Shown piece by piece: positions 1-12,559 of a stretch of DNA of 64,000 nt. The position numbers and the translations under genes are program-made. Under the pieces are notes generated by a model. It was not told the DNA's origin. It was given only the letters and a program-made list of their open reading frames with translations, and did no database searches. The DNA comes from Ceriagrion tenellum (taxonomy: Eukaryota; Arthropoda; Insecta; Odonata; Coenagrionidae). The stretch is from positions 155,255,584 to 155,319,583 of the forward strand of contig OY720634.1 of assembly GCA_963169105.1 (NCBI GenBank), written 5' to 3'. Within the stretch, counting starts at the first letter, position 1; the number at the start of each line of letters is the position of its first letter.

Positions 1-265
1 AAATATTAGTGACATCAAAAGAAACTTATTTAGTATTGAGTGGAGGGGTTGCACTAGATAGCTTCTCTGCAAGTTCGACCAAGTGTTTAAGATTAAACTT
101 GGATTTAAAGGCCGAATAGTGCCTAATTAATTGGTTCCACTTGACCGCCAACTTGTGGGACGAAGCCGTAACATGGGAAGCAACTGGTCTAATAGAAATA
201 TTGTCTTTATCTGTTTTAGGTAGTCCACACAATCTTGGTGGCAGAGGATTTAATATTCTTTTCAA
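1..265 (-). pseudogene. Penelope-like element reverse transcriptase fragment (N-terminal RT)
   Basis: On the minus strand a 79-codon open frame (265 to 26) reads PPRLCGLPKTDKDNISIRPV near its start. This resembles the conserved N-terminal RT block of Penelope-like elements (the GLPK.HK...RPI region). A TAA at 23-25 closes the frame, but the same frame continues to the window edge as VSFDVTNIF, which fits RT motif A with its catalytic Asp. The gene therefore carries a premature stop and runs off the left edge. No start context is visible; the DNA upstream (266-335) is A-rich. The family call is by motif recognition; an intact PLE cannot be shown because the rest lies outside the window. Confidence 0.72.
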
Positions 266-337
266 AATTCAAAAAAGAAAAATGAAATAATTAAAAAATG
301 AAAAATGAAAAAATGAAAAAATTTTAGACAGACAGCA

Positions 338-1108
338 TGATTTTGGAATTTCCAGGAAAGATACATATACGGATGTGATCATCCTTAATGATTCTTCGCA
401 TTATCATGCCATAAACTTGCCGCTTTGTGGTGCATGTTAAACAGGCTTGCAAATATTCCCATGATGGTCCCGAATTTTGAGAAAAAAAATTTTTAGAGAA
501 CCAAAACCACAGCCACCTTGAATGACTTCAATAATAAATATGTAGATAACTTGCTGCATCGCTACAGAAGAAGGAGAGCCACTCAACTGTTGACTTCAAT
601 TTGAAGTAATAGCAATATCCCGAACCGTTGGGTAAAACTACCTTTTATAGCAGATTTATCCTATAAACTAATGAAAATTTCCCAAGACACATTTATGATT
701 TTATTCTATCACTCTGTTACACTTGGAAAACTTTTTGTAACTCAAAAGACCAGTTGGACAATATGGACAGAAGAGGAGTTTAAATGTAAGGACTGTAACA
801 TAACGTATATCGGTCAAACTGGCCGAAAATTTTGAGATAGAGTTTTAGAAAATATAAGAAGTTTTATAAATAATGACGAAAAATCTTGCTTGGCCAAATA
901 TTTGTTTAGTTTTAATCATTTTAGCAATTTTCACCTGGAGATTTTAAATTTCAATGACAAAGGGCAAAAACTGGATTTCTACGAGAAATATGAAATTGCA
1001 AGTAGCCCGAATTATATTTGTAATGACGTAGTTTTTGACTCAATCAACTCTCTTGAATTTATGTCTCCCTACACGTCCTGGGACCCACTAATCTGGATGT
1101 TATTTTGA
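338..1108 (+). pseudogene. Penelope-like element remnant: RT C-terminus plus GIY-YIG endonuclease
   Basis: Three plus-strand frames read in order like the C-terminal half of a PLE protein. At 338-430, RKDTYTDVI..NDSSHYH matches the RKPTYTDT..NDS block of the copy at 44.2-44.8 kb. At about 617-680, NRWVKLPFIADLSYKL matches KRWCKLPFLGNISYKL of that copy. At 785-1108, CKDCNITYIGQTGR is the GIY-YIG endonuclease signature, followed by an open frame ending near LEFMSP. In-frame stops (for example after TGRKF at about 832) and frame changes make it a pseudogene. It points away from the PLE fragment at 1-265. A pyrimidine-rich stretch at 1110-1260 and a hammerhead-like tail at 1303 follow it, as expected for a PLE 3' end. 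Confidence 0.75.
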
Positions 1109-1302
1109 TCTTCAACTCTATCTGTTTTTTCCTCTCCCTTTTCTGGTTTCCCCCACTTTTGTTTACTTTTATTACGTCACTTTGAACCCCCCCACCTCTG
1201 CTTGTTCCCTCTCTCACCCTCTCCACCGCCAGAACCTACCCCCCTCAACTAACAGTATTTTGCTAAGAGGTGTTTATCGAAGTGTAAATTTAATTTTTGA
1301 TA

Positions 1303-1338
1303 CCTTGAGAATGACGTGAAGTATCGAAACCATGGTCC
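1303..1338 (+). ncRNA. Degenerate hammerhead-like tail of a PLE
   Basis: The segment reads CCTTGAGAATGACGTG then AAGTATCGAAACCATGGTCC. The 3' half fits a hammerhead: GAAA, then a small helix III (ACC-AU-GGU), then C17. The 5' core reads CTTGAGAA instead of CTGANGA, so it is probably inactive. It lies about 190 bases after a GIY-YIG frame on the same strand and closely resembles the tail at 43,735-43,772, which supports a PLE origin. Confidence 0.45.
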
Positions 1339-1522
1339 AACAGTAGGAGAGGCAGGGCCTCCTCATGTCATTATCTGACGAAATCACAACTCTGCACAAC
1401 AGAGTCATTACAGGATACAAGGACCTCGAGCAATAAAAAGAAAAATCAGAGGAGAAAATTACCAATATAAATAGAGACTTGGAACTGTAGGACAATGACG
1501 AGGCTTGGGAAGCTGGAAAATA

Positions 1523-1747
1523 TTAAACAGGAAGAGGATAAAGGAAATACAGACGCCTTAGAGCCGTGGGAAGTGAGATGGAAGGACAGTGGAGACTATT
1601 GAAGTGATAGTTGACTGCAGCCCTCCACACTTCCCCATCTAACGCAAGTTCCCTTACCTTCTGGTATCTCTTCCTATGTACTTTCCTCTTTATTTGGTCC
1701 ATGAACTTATTCCTGGGTCTTCTTGTGGGGAAGTTTCCCTCAATCAC
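1523..1747 (-). pseudogene. RTE-like LINE, C-terminal end of the polymerase protein
   Basis: The minus-strand frame begins MIEGNFPTRRPRNKFMDQIK and continues KVHRKRYQKVRELALDGEVWRAAVN. This is the typical end of RTE-type LINE proteins, where a IIEG.I.GKRGRGRPR..Y.DQ segment is followed by a W+AV motif near the stop. The fragment is cut sharply at its 5' side (nothing comparable beyond 1750), so it is a 5'-truncated insertion or a relic. The last 25 codons are probably out of the family's reading frame. Confidence 0.6.
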
Positions 1748-1749
1748 TT

Positions 1750-4700
1750 TTTAACTAGTTTTAATTTATTTCAAGGGGCTTTAAAATTCTATAAGCGACC
1801 ACGATGGGGATAAATATATCCACTTTGATTGGATGATAACTTTTATTTTTTCACCAACCAGCCTATGAGGGTATGACCTTTGACATCGTTTTAATCCTCA
1901 GCTGCGCTGGGGCAGCTGGGATTTGTTCCGCGGACATTTATATAGACTCCTCGCGATCGCAGATGACCTCCCCTCATTAGTGCCTCATCCTGCTCCCGTC
2001 GAAAGACAGCCTCGCCCTCGATCCGAATCGAATCCAACCAGCCCGTCGCCTGATTGGTCGGGCGTCAATCAGTGGCAATCTATGCCCGAATCAGCCCTCC
2101 AATGAACGATGTCGCCCGATCAAGGCCCAGACATTCGACTTCGCCATACGTAATGGGCGATATCATAGCAACGAATCGAGTTTATCAATCTTCTTTCTTT
2201 CTCTCTTCGTCCCTCTATTGTCCTTTATTCAACGCACTTGTCCATCTCCTCCACTTTTCAAATCTCTAAACATTCTTCCTTAATCGACGGTAATATTCGG
2301 AGTGCAGACTCTTCCCCAGAAAACACGTGGTTAAAAATTCCAGCGTGTGTGAGTGATGATCGGTTGTGAGAAAACTATCAATACTCGATGAATTGATATG
2401 TCTAACGGTATCGATAAGTTACAGGAAATAATTCACAAAAACTGTGTTAGTTTGCCACATCTGCAATGCAGTTGATTCCTACGATCAATTATTAAGCTTC
2501 CCGCTTCAAGGAATGCTTCAATAAATCTCTCATTCCATAATTCTGCACGAAACACTTAGATTAGGCTCACAACCTTTCTCATTCCCACCACTAATTGTAG
2601 TATCCTCAAAATTCACCATTACTTTTGGATTAATACCTTATTTTGGAGATACGAAATCCAGCTCTAATTTTACTTTATTAATCTCAATATCTCATGACAT
2701 CCACCTTCATATAAACATGAGAACCAGACAATAAAACATGACTGTTTTAATATAGCTCCATTAGTGATGATAGCGCTTAATAATTTAGCTAGAACTGCTT
2801 TTGCTGACATGACGAAATAATGACTGAGTTTTTTGGTCCAGAAACCTTACATTCCACCACAAAAAATTCAGCCGGTGCAGCATCTTAAGGTGAGTTATTG
2901 AGAAAGCGTGAATAACTGTTAAGTACGCATTAACCTAATAAGGGACCGCAATTTAGAAATAACATCTATGAGAGGTAAATATTTCCGGAATTTGGATGCA
3001 TGCGGGTGATGCAAAATAATTTAGTTTCACAGAAGGTTATCATCAATGTAAGTCTGATAAAGAAAAACGCGCGCGAAGAGAATTGTCAACATACGAAAAT
3101 ACAAGATACGATATTGATTCTATGGTTATACCATGAAAAATATATCTCATGTTACTATCATATGGTATTCAACTGCCATTTTTAAAGAATCCCTTCACCA
3201 ATGAATGCTCTCCACACAAGGTGAGTGAAAAACAGTTGTGATGAATTTGGTACCGCTTTAGAAAATACGGTAGCGATTATTCAGAACGGAAATTACTCTT
3301 TAATAAAAGCAGATGACGAGATGAAAAGAGAAACAGAGCAGCGGGATAATAGGAAGGCAATAAAAAAACAACACAGTAATAGACGTGTGTAGCAATTCAG
3401 TGTTTGAAAACTCTTAAGGAAATGATCTCAAGCAAAACTTATTGGTTTATTACAATAAGGATGAAATGAACTCAATACATAGTTTGTTCATCACACCCGA
3501 CCAGTATGAATAGAGAGTCATTTTCTTTTCTGAAGCCAGTCGCTCGTAATAAATAAATGGTATAAGGAGTAAATTAAATCCTTAATCCGATTCATCATGA
3601 CGGAACTCCACCTCGACTCCGCCTCAAACCACGAAAAACAAAATAATTAGATGAAAGAGCAATACATGATGAATACAAGTGAAAAAGGTGATAAGGTCAC
3701 ATAAAAACCAAAATTAAAACCTGTGCGAATACACATGTATTTGGCCCGAATTTACGGAATCAGAGCAGGGACTATTTTGTCATATCACGTTCATGCAATT
3801 CATACGACGCAATTTGAAATGCACGTACGTTGTTGTATGTACATACATCATGGTGCGATGGTGCAATTACGTGCCCCGGGTAAAAGATGCTAAAGAAAAG
3901 ACTGCAACATGAAACTGCATGTAATGAAACGATTGGTCGCTGAAAAAGTGTATGTTTTTCATCTATAAGCTTTTTCTTGTTTCTTTCATCATCTTTTGGA
4001 AATAAGTAGCGCGTTGGCGTCGTGGAGAGCTATCTGGAAAAAGAGTGTGTTGACAGGAGTGACCCCCAAAATGGCGAAATAAAAGTTAAAGAAACTTGTT
4101 TGAAATTGTTCTTTTATTAACCGTCGACGAACATTATGGATACGTAGGTGAAACCCTACGTTACCGCAAAATGTTTGCTTAGGGTCACATTTGACGGGCC
4201 CTGTCTAATGTCTTTCCTCTGATAACACGTCAATCTGCCAAAGAAAAACACCCTCTGATGCGTTTGAAATTGCAAACTACAATGGCACACCATGATAATA
4301 ATGTCGGTAAATGCGGCCATATTTTTATTAGTTTGAAGAGCCTAAGAAATAATTCAGAATCCCTAACCTTGAGCGCTAAACAATTCGCGCCTTGTAACTG
4401 ATTGAGGACGTGAAAACTTCAGCATATTTGCCGATGAATTTTGGCATGGATTGATTGTATGGGCTTTTCCTCCTCCTCTTCCTATAGGAAGCACTCTTTT
4501 CCAGTTTTCCTTCTCCATCTCGTGTCCACGCGTGTATCCCATTTGGGACTCTTCCTTCGCTCACACCCACCCTCTCAACCTACAGCACCTCCATCTTCCC
4601 CGACTCAATCTTCTCCCTACGCCTTCGTGGCCATGTCCCGCCTCGAACTTTCCCACTTTCCCGCTTTCTCAAAATATTGGGATGCACACAATCGCCTACA

Positions 4701-7700
4701 CCCAAAAAATATGGCCTCACAAAAACTCCGCACCTTCCTCGGAAACATGCATTATCGCTCCCTTCATAATTTCCTGGGCATCTCCCGCCACGCCTACCAT
4801 TCGACCCATTCCATCTTCAACCGCTCGTCCCCTCGGTCCATCGCTGTGACCACTCCCACCGTGCCCACCTCATACTGATCCAAATGCACTCTTCTTGGCA
4901 CGTATTATTGAACCACCTTAGTGGAACACCAAGGAAGAAAATCCATTGCCAATTTATGGGTTAGTAAAGTCATTCTAAGCATTTGATTATATCCTTTGTG
5001 CAAGATAAAGTATGAAGATTCTGACTCAAATGCGTAAAAATTGACTCTAACATAAATCTAGTGTTTATTTTTGCAGAGATAATATCTGCGCTGAGAAATG
5101 GCAGTGACAGCGAGGACTTGCTCGCCATGAAGGTTAAACTCACGTGACAAGACAAGAAAAAATGAAATATGTTTAAGACTAGATATTAGAACACTATAGT
5201 TTCAGTTTGCACTTAGTGTAAATTTATAGAATCCATACTTATAGATGTTTAAGTGGGCTTCTCCCGCAGCATGCATAAATCAGTATGCTGCGGGAAGAAG
5301 TAGTCTAAATGAGGATTATATGATAATCAGCTACAGTTAGGTGGATAACTGTGTAACATGTCGTGCTCGTGTACTCGCCGTTAATTATAATCCTTATTTT
5401 CCGAACATTGCATTTCTCCAGCTTAGGGTTATTGCAGCACATGCTCAAGGGTTTGAATTGCTGTGGTGACCAGGGTGCTGGCTTTCCATACAGACGGCCC
5501 AGGCGTTAATTGTGGATGTGGCGAAGATTTTTAAAGGGACACCACTTGGACGGGCTACATTTTAAGGGCAGTCCTCCGCCATCCAGATTGGATACTGAAC
5601 CGTGGAACCTTCCGTAGAATGGGAATTACTACTGACCCTAAATTGCTCTCCCTTCTTACTTATTTCCTTCCATCTTTCCACTGAGATGTTCTCAACCACA
5701 CAAATATCCTTAGTTGTCGATCACTACCGCGATTAATCAGCCAACCGAAGAGCGTTTATAAGCCGGGTCGGCAGTCATGTTATTCACGCTGTTTCAGTTC
5801 ATCTCCACGAATATTTCATATACACTCACAAAGTGCTGAAACGCAGGGTTACCGTTGAATGAATTACTAAATGATTGCAGGTTTGGCATGTATAGAATAT
5901 GTCTAATGTGGCAAGAGGTAAAATTACGCTGAGCACTAACCTTCAGGGCTAGAAACTCGCTCCTTTCCCCGAGAAAAATACTGGTTCAGGTTGTTCGAAA
6001 GTCGAAAAAAAGCGACACCCGAGTAGGAAAAGAGACGTCATCAAGTCCTTTCACAAATTTATCGCTCTTTACTGTAAACGGCACGAGCCGTAAACTGGCC
6101 GGAGAAATACGAATCCGAGTTTCTTTAAAGCGACGAACGGTGTCGCGGCGGGAAACTTTGTTGACTCAGGTGAGCCTGTGTCCGCAACCGACAACGTGAG
6201 CGCGTGGAAGACATCTCGTCATTTATTTTTATTTTTGATTTTTTTTTTGCTTTTTTCAGGCATATGAATTCCTTATTTCCGACGCCAGATGTTTTCTTAC
6301 CAAGGATCACAAAATTTGACCAACTCATTCCGCACATCTCAGAAAGGAACGCGTTGTCGTATTCCATTTATGTTAATTTAAGTTTGCTTACAACGTGTAG
6401 GTAACATTGATGATTATCATCTTCTTTGGCTTGAGGCAATCAGATGCTCAATGAGTAGCCGATATGTTTGCCATAGAAAGGTTTTTTGCTATTGCTATGG
6501 ATCAAGAAATGATATTGAAGGACAGTTGCATTCAATGGATTTGGCTTTGAGAATTGAATTAAACTTATCCCAAACCATGGGCAACAAGCGGTCAAACATT
6601 GAAGCTACATGCACATATAATCGCAAATTGAGTTTTTCCCCATAGTAATAGGGATTGTAATGGAGAAAAAAAACATTGATAAACATATGATTACTGGAAA
6701 ATAAATTGTAAAAATCAAGTTGTTTTAAGGACGCAGACAACAAAATATGTAGAAATTATCAATGTTATGGCCGAACTAAAAGAGTTTAGATAATCGTCCT
6801 AGGGTGCCCCATTTCTTTCAAAATATAATTAAGTATTGTCGCTGATGTCTAATATATTGACCCTTCACATATATCACATGAACGCACTCATATGCAGTAG
6901 TAAAAAGAAGTTTTCAAGTTATCCAGTGACTGTTTCCTACATTAACCTGTTTATTTAAACAGTTAAAAGGCAAATTCAGGCCCTGACATTTGCAAGTTTT
7001 AATAAAACTTCGTCCATCAAGGGTTTTTCCAAATATCTCCAGTAGTCTGTTTTCATTCTTTATGTAAAAAAAATGTTGAAGTAAATCAATACATTAAAAT
7101 GTGGTCTTCATTATTTCGGGTATTTCATTGAAGAGTTAAAAGTTTTGAAATTCAGGAACTTACCTAAATTAACCTTTAGAACCAGAAGTAATTCGCAGTT
7201 AACCCTTTGTTTGTAGCTCTCTGTATCGAGATATAATGAGTCAAATATATATTTTTGTCTATAATATAATTAAAGATAACGTTTTCAATACAGAATGATT
7301 GGAGTTGGCAATAAGAATATGTCACGACGTAAACCAAGGTGCAATCGACAAACGCTTGATCTCTAAATCACAGCGTAAGCACTGTAACCTACATTTCTCA
7401 CACTATGTTGTCTTTCACTGCTCATTAAGATTTGTTAATTATTTTGACCAAAATTAACCATTTTAATTGCCACTATGACGTTTCCGGAATACTCTCTCAG
7501 GGTAAATAGAAAGAGACAAGTGCTATGATTACTTCCTCCCCTCGAAAAATGAGGCATTATGGCCAATAATTCTCACCTCGGTTCCGAATGACGCTCATGG
7601 GAGAGCCGGAAAGAAGAGAGTACTGATAATTGAAATTGTTCAGAGGGAACGAAGGAATTCAACCTGTCAGGACATTGTATAATCCGTGAAATCTATATGG

Positions 7701-9130
7701 AAAACGGCATGCGTTTTTGAACATGGAGTGAGCCATATTATATTCCGAGATTTTTCCCTTAGTATAAATTTTTAGAGCAAAATAATCTCTAAACTTAGTC
7801 TATCCTCCTCTTCCACTACCTTTTTCCTATTCATTTAAATAATCTCTCATTATTATAATTAATCCTTGATTATTACCATATTCAAAATATTCAGCTATAA
7901 GCATATTTTGGGGAAAGTAATGAAATTAATTAGTAGCCTCTTCATCAACGGTGACACAAATCGTGATATAAGGTGATTTTTAGAATATTTATGGTGCATA
8001 CTAATGGTTCAATATGTATTGAAAATAACGTAAGAATTATTCAGTTGGACTCTAAAAATTAATTAAGTCTTTCTATAGATAGCCAATCCTATGATTGACT
8101 CAAAAACGTGATTGTATAGTACAGTTACCTATTGATCACCTGAGATAAAATAAAAGAAACGAACAGATCAGCATGAATTACAGCACATATTAGTTATACA
8201 ATACATATATTACAAACAACATGTTTCAGGATTCACCTATGGTAACAAGAAGGTTTGATCAATTAGAACTGGAAACGTTGCAATGTTTCGTTTCTTGGGT
8301 GTAGTGAGGCATGCATTAATGTTATTACCATACTGTCGGGTGACTTTTTGGAAATTTTTAAGCATTAACATTTGCCCATAGACATCTGTGACTATACATC
8401 CTGCCTCGTATATTTCATAATGGCTTGTTTTTTGATGTAATGGGGTCTCACCTGGTCGGCGTCGTGACAAAGCCTCCAAACTAATAAATTGCTCAACTCT
8501 GATGATTCACTCCCACGAATAAATGCCTAAATAAACAAGCACTTCAGCGCCTCTGACCCAGCACTCCCACGCTGGACTCCCCATCTTCAAGTCTTACCTC
8601 AATAGAGAAAACAAATAATGCCTTGCATTGGGAAGCACTGTGAAAAAATATGAGGTTCAATTTAGTCAAACGATGGCTTACACAGTATGGGGGAAGCGAT
8701 AAAAACAACAAAACAAATACAATGATTGCCCACAAAAGATGAGTAGTTGGTCTATTGGTTTGTTATTAATTCGGCGATAGTATTGGTGTGTTAGATTTTT
8801 GTACTTTTATATGTGAGCCACAAAAATGCTTTTTATTTTGGACTGCACGGCTAGCACTGGAGAGGTTTAATTTTTTACTAAGACTATGTATTCTTATTTA
8901 ACCAATATAACTGGTTGTAAAAAATAGATTCTGCGGCACACAAAGTAAAAGCCTCCGTATATATGATTGATTCCCTTTTCTGGCTATTTATTTAAGTCTG
9001 GCTTTCTTCTGGCTTCTTTGCAGTTTATGTTTTGACTTTAGCATTCCATTTCAAAGATTATTAAGCGGAAGTTAGTAAAATTTCATTGTCATATAGAATA
9101 TATTGTTCATATTTTTGGTGTATTCATCTA
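1750..9130. other. AT-rich DNA without recognisable genes
   Basis: I find no coding frame or mobile element that I can name. Short C-rich open frames at 1,923-2,269 and 4,441-4,878 translate to proline/serine/histidine-rich, low-complexity peptides. A hairpin lies at 5,258-5,300 and a T-rich tract at 6,225-6,260. Most other open frames are under 85 codons and look random. Confidence 0.5.
5258..5300. repeat. Short inverted repeat (hairpin)
   Basis: Arms CTTCTCCCGCAGCATGC (5,258-5,274) and GTATGCTGCGGGAAGAAG (5,283-5,300) pair almost completely around an 8-base loop, with one bulged base. No promoter or transposon context is seen. Confidence 0.6.
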
Positions 9131-9139
9131 CATTAATAC

Positions 9140-9480
9140 ACTCCCTGCGACCCGCAACAAATGCGTGCGTCAGGGGCGTAAGGACACCACCCGTGTAAAG
9201 GTGTTCGGAGGGTGAGGCCATCGGGAGATGAAATTGTGAAGTGAATGTTGGGATTAATGAGCTCAGTTATTTTTTGTAGTCACATATTGCGCGTGGGAAG
9301 AACGAATGTTTGTACCTATCGGTTTGTCAGTACATATTTCTCCTATTTTATCGTAACTCTCGGACCTAGATATGTTCTCTGTGTCACTCTGAAACACAGC
9401 TATTCTGAATTCTCAAGCAATCTAAGCCTAGCGTGAATCTTCCGAGTCTCTACCAGTTCCAAACTGAATATCTCTAAGAA
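9140..9480 (-). pseudogene. LINE 3' end (jockey/CR1-like), same family as 49.8 kb
   Basis: Read on the minus strand, this segment resembles the LINE at 49,780-50,260: both have an LE.RK..(A/S)+L block, a segment around CFRVTQR or FQSDPEK, and a 3' tail with a shared skeleton (ACACGG.TGGTGTCCT.AC.CC followed by GCGGGTCGCAGGG or a related form). Several stops break the frame. The open frame on the opposite strand (9,245-9,436) is only its antisense shadow; the same antisense pattern, ending in SEFS, occurs at 49,919-50,101. The 3' end lies near 9,140, where the sequence becomes AT-rich. Confidence 0.6.
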
Positions 9481-9699
9481 CTGTGAAACAGTTTATATTT
9501 GCTGAAAGCAGTTTTTAACAAAGCCCACAGCTTTTCTTTGTATTTTGTTTATTTTTTTTATTCAATCTTTCTATGGAGTGTGCCCAACGCTAGCGGTGTA
9601 TTTTTCTCTTTTGAGTCAATAACATGGAAACATGTGTATGGAAAAGTAAAATTACCTCAATTCTTTGTGGTAAAAAATACCACCGTTCAATGATAATGC

Positions 9700-10620
9700 C
9701 TCCTGTTGGCCCATTTTTCCACTAAGGATATTGGTGATGCGTTAACTTCATACACAAACGGAGAAAAGCGAAGACTTATCATGTTTAAAGTGACATCTTA
9801 TATCTTAACCTTCTTAGAATAAGAAAAGCGTTGGCTTAATTTGACATTTACCTTAGAAAAAGTTCTCACTGGTGGTAACAAAGGAGGCATTAGGAAATAT
9901 CTCCAATACCTACGTATGCGTACTTCAATGCAAATGAAGTCGGTCTTTTCGATTAGATGTTTCACAAAAACCAGGAATAGAGATGAAAAGGTAGTGATTT
10001 TTTTATGAGCGTATATAATAATTTTGTTCTTAAGATTTACTAGGGTACATGAATGATGAAAAACGGCCAAATTTGCCACCGCGAATACTCAGGTCATTTA
10101 TTTGGTGAAAGGCAACTCTGTTGAGTTTGAAATCCAAAAGAGGAATTTGGAAATAAAATCCAAACTCTCCCAAGAAAAAAATGCTACAGTCCAAGGAGAG
10201 TTCCTGGTTTTTGCTCATAATACATTAAAACCTGACTTATGCCAATTGAATGGTATGCCCAAGAACACTGTATAAGTTCGCGGCTCTTGATGCGCATTCG
10301 ATCGTCTTTTGCTTAAATTACTGTCGCAGGTTAAAAGCGTTCCGGAAATTTCCAACAGGTAGCACTGATACAATAAAGAGTCTTGTTTGCGAAGAGATGT
10401 GTATTGTTGTGAAGGCAGTTTGGAGTGTGAAAGTGCAGTTACACGAGGTGAATTTGGTCCAAAATCTGTTTGTGGAGTTGATTTGTGTCGGGTGCTTCAT
10501 TTGATACTCGAATCTCAAAATGAGGAACAAGATTCTCGATGAAAAGAACGAAATCTTGTTAAAGATTAATGTAAGTACACGAGGGTGACGATAGTTGCCG
10601 CATGGTAGCCATTACGCGAG
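9700..10620. other. Unassigned stretch
   Basis: Frames of 60-93 codons exist on both strands (9,798-10,079 and 10,030-10,218 minus; 10,250-10,504 plus), but none shows a domain I recognise and they overlap each other. I make no gene call. Confidence 0.4.
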
Positions 10621-10628
10621 AGACGGCG

Positions 10629-10845
10629 TTCAGTGTATATATTTCCTTGTGCCTCTAACAGTGCGTACATGACAGTGTGCCTCCTGTGTTTTGACATTCC
10701 CAGCAAATACTATTCCTTCATTTGCTGGTGAGAGAAACTGAGTTCAATGTCCATATTTTCTTGTGCCTTCGACAGTGCGCACATGACAGTGTGCCTGCCT
10801 TGTTTTGAATTCCCAGCGAATGCTATTCCTGCATTTACCGTCATT
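10629..10845. repeat. Diverged two-copy tandem repeat, period about 112 bp
   Basis: Two adjacent copies begin TTCAGTGTATATATTTCCTTG (10,629) and TTCAATGTCCATATTTTCTTG (10,741). Both run through CAGTGCG.ACATGACAGTGTGCCT and end in a CCCAGC.AAT.CTATTCC block. Substitutions are scattered, so the duplication is not recent. No coding role is seen. Confidence 0.75.
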
Positions 10846-10869
10846 CCTTCATTTGTATCGGAAACTTTT

Positions 10870-12540
10870 CTGAGCTGAAGTTGTTCAGTTTCATTTCAGC
10901 AGTTGAACTGCATCTGTTACAGTCTATTTTATATTTTACCGTTGGTTTATAACGGGCAGCCAGTTGATTTAGACATAGATTAATTTTTCAAGAATTTCCA
11001 AGGACTTAATAAAGCAATTAAGTTACTGATACTTGCTTCTTTTCCACACTTAAATGAATACTTTGCTCGCTTCCCCGCACGCCCGCTCGCTCGCTTGTGA
11101 AATTCTTGTTCTTTCAATTTGCATTTTACTTTTCCACACTCAATGTATTATAATTGGGATATGCTTTCAAATCATTGTAATTGTCATGACATCAATAACA
11201 TCAGCTGATTTTGCAATCGGCGTATTGTAATTATGTAAATTGACATCGAATAACCGGAAATGAACTAGCTTTCGAATTAATTGCATTAAATATTATTTCA
11301 ATGCACTTATTTCCCTTTTCTACATCATACATTAATAATTGTACGGGGGAATTTGGAATACGAATCCACCGATCACATCACCTAATTCCGTAGGCCTTCG
11401 GTGTAATTGAGTTATATCGCGACGCTCTGGAGAGTTTTCTCGCCGATGGCTCGGTACGTAATGGACATAAATCTACTATCCAATGCCTTAAAGTATTACT
11501 TGCAGTATAATTCATCGTACTGGCGGAGGAAAAGGAGACGTAAGAACCCGTATAGTTCGACCAGAAGTGTCTGCTATACGCCTTCGAAACTGCTGCAGCG
11601 CAGCCTGTGAAAAAAAGTGGAACGTCAATTCTTTCGCTGCCACTTGCAACAGAATCGAGTTGGGACTTCGCCATCCTTACGTAGTGTTCATGGTTATGCC
11701 AAATGACGGGCTGTTCAAGTCATTTCAAATTTGAGTGGACACGTATTTTTATTGACTTATGTTTCAATTTCACTTTTTATTAACCACCTCTTACCTTAAA
11801 ACGAAAATTAAGGGAGGTTTTTCCCCCAGTCATTTGGAGACCATATCCGAATATATTAAATTTCAGCATCTGCAAGAGGCATGAGATAGATATTGTAGTA
11901 TGAATGGCGCATACATATCTAAAGAATGAGGCTAAATTCGTAGAATTCGATAAAAAATGATGCATCGTTCAAACTATCTAAAAACGCATACCATGGACCC
12001 CTTCTCACCTCCTAACCTACGGGAGATACAGAGTTACTCTGCGTCACTTTCGCTTTCGGTTAGAGTTAGGTTGACATCATTAGAAAAACTACAATGACAT
12101 TTCGGTGTACCGAGACGAGGGGGCTCATGGGAGGGCTAATGGAGAAAGTTGGAGTAACACCGACTTAAGACACACCTATCCACATCATCCAGCGGAACCG
12201 CTCCTTCAGTCAGTCCGTGGACCACACTCCAAATTCCCACAATGCAACTTCGCCGCCCAAGATCACTTCAGAGCTCCGCTGTTAAATATGTGTACTCAAC
12301 CTGGGAACGAGAGGAGGACGGAGAGCTTGTTAGAGAGGAAACGAGAAAGGAATTCCTCGACGCTGAGGCTCCGAAATAAAAAAAGTCACTTTTCCACTTA
12401 TGTTTGAGTGTACAAAATGCCAGCAGGCCCAATTCATGTTCGCACGGGATGGCACGTCGAAGTTTCGCGGCAGAAGACGTCGCTGAGCGAGTGATGTAAG
12501 GGTCTTGTGTGAGCATTTGAAAACCCGGGGCTTAATCTAG
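10870..12540. other. Unassigned stretch
   Basis: AT-rich DNA with a short GC-rich part at 12,100-12,480. The 98-codon minus frame at 11,378-11,674 and the 100-codon plus frame at 12,105-12,407 show no family features I recognise. Confidence 0.4.
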
Positions 12541-12559
12541 CGCACTAGTTACCAAAGTT

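Noticed and set aside
4441..4878. Two overlapping plus-strand frames of 132-145 codons
   Set aside because: They are rich in Pro, Ser, His and Leu because the DNA is C/T-rich, they overlap in two frames, and no domain is visible.
5984..6010. GGTTCAGG...TTCGAAAG as a PLE tail
   Set aside because: Core order and helices do not fit a hammerhead on either strand.
9245..9436. 63-codon plus-strand frame
   Set aside because: It is the antisense shadow of a LINE; the same shadow appears at 49,919-50,101 on the strand opposite the other LINE copy.
11378..11674. 98-codon minus-strand frame with a possible splice acceptor
   Set aside because: I could not match any part to a known domain, and the acceptor-like TTTTTTTCACAG alone is weak evidence.
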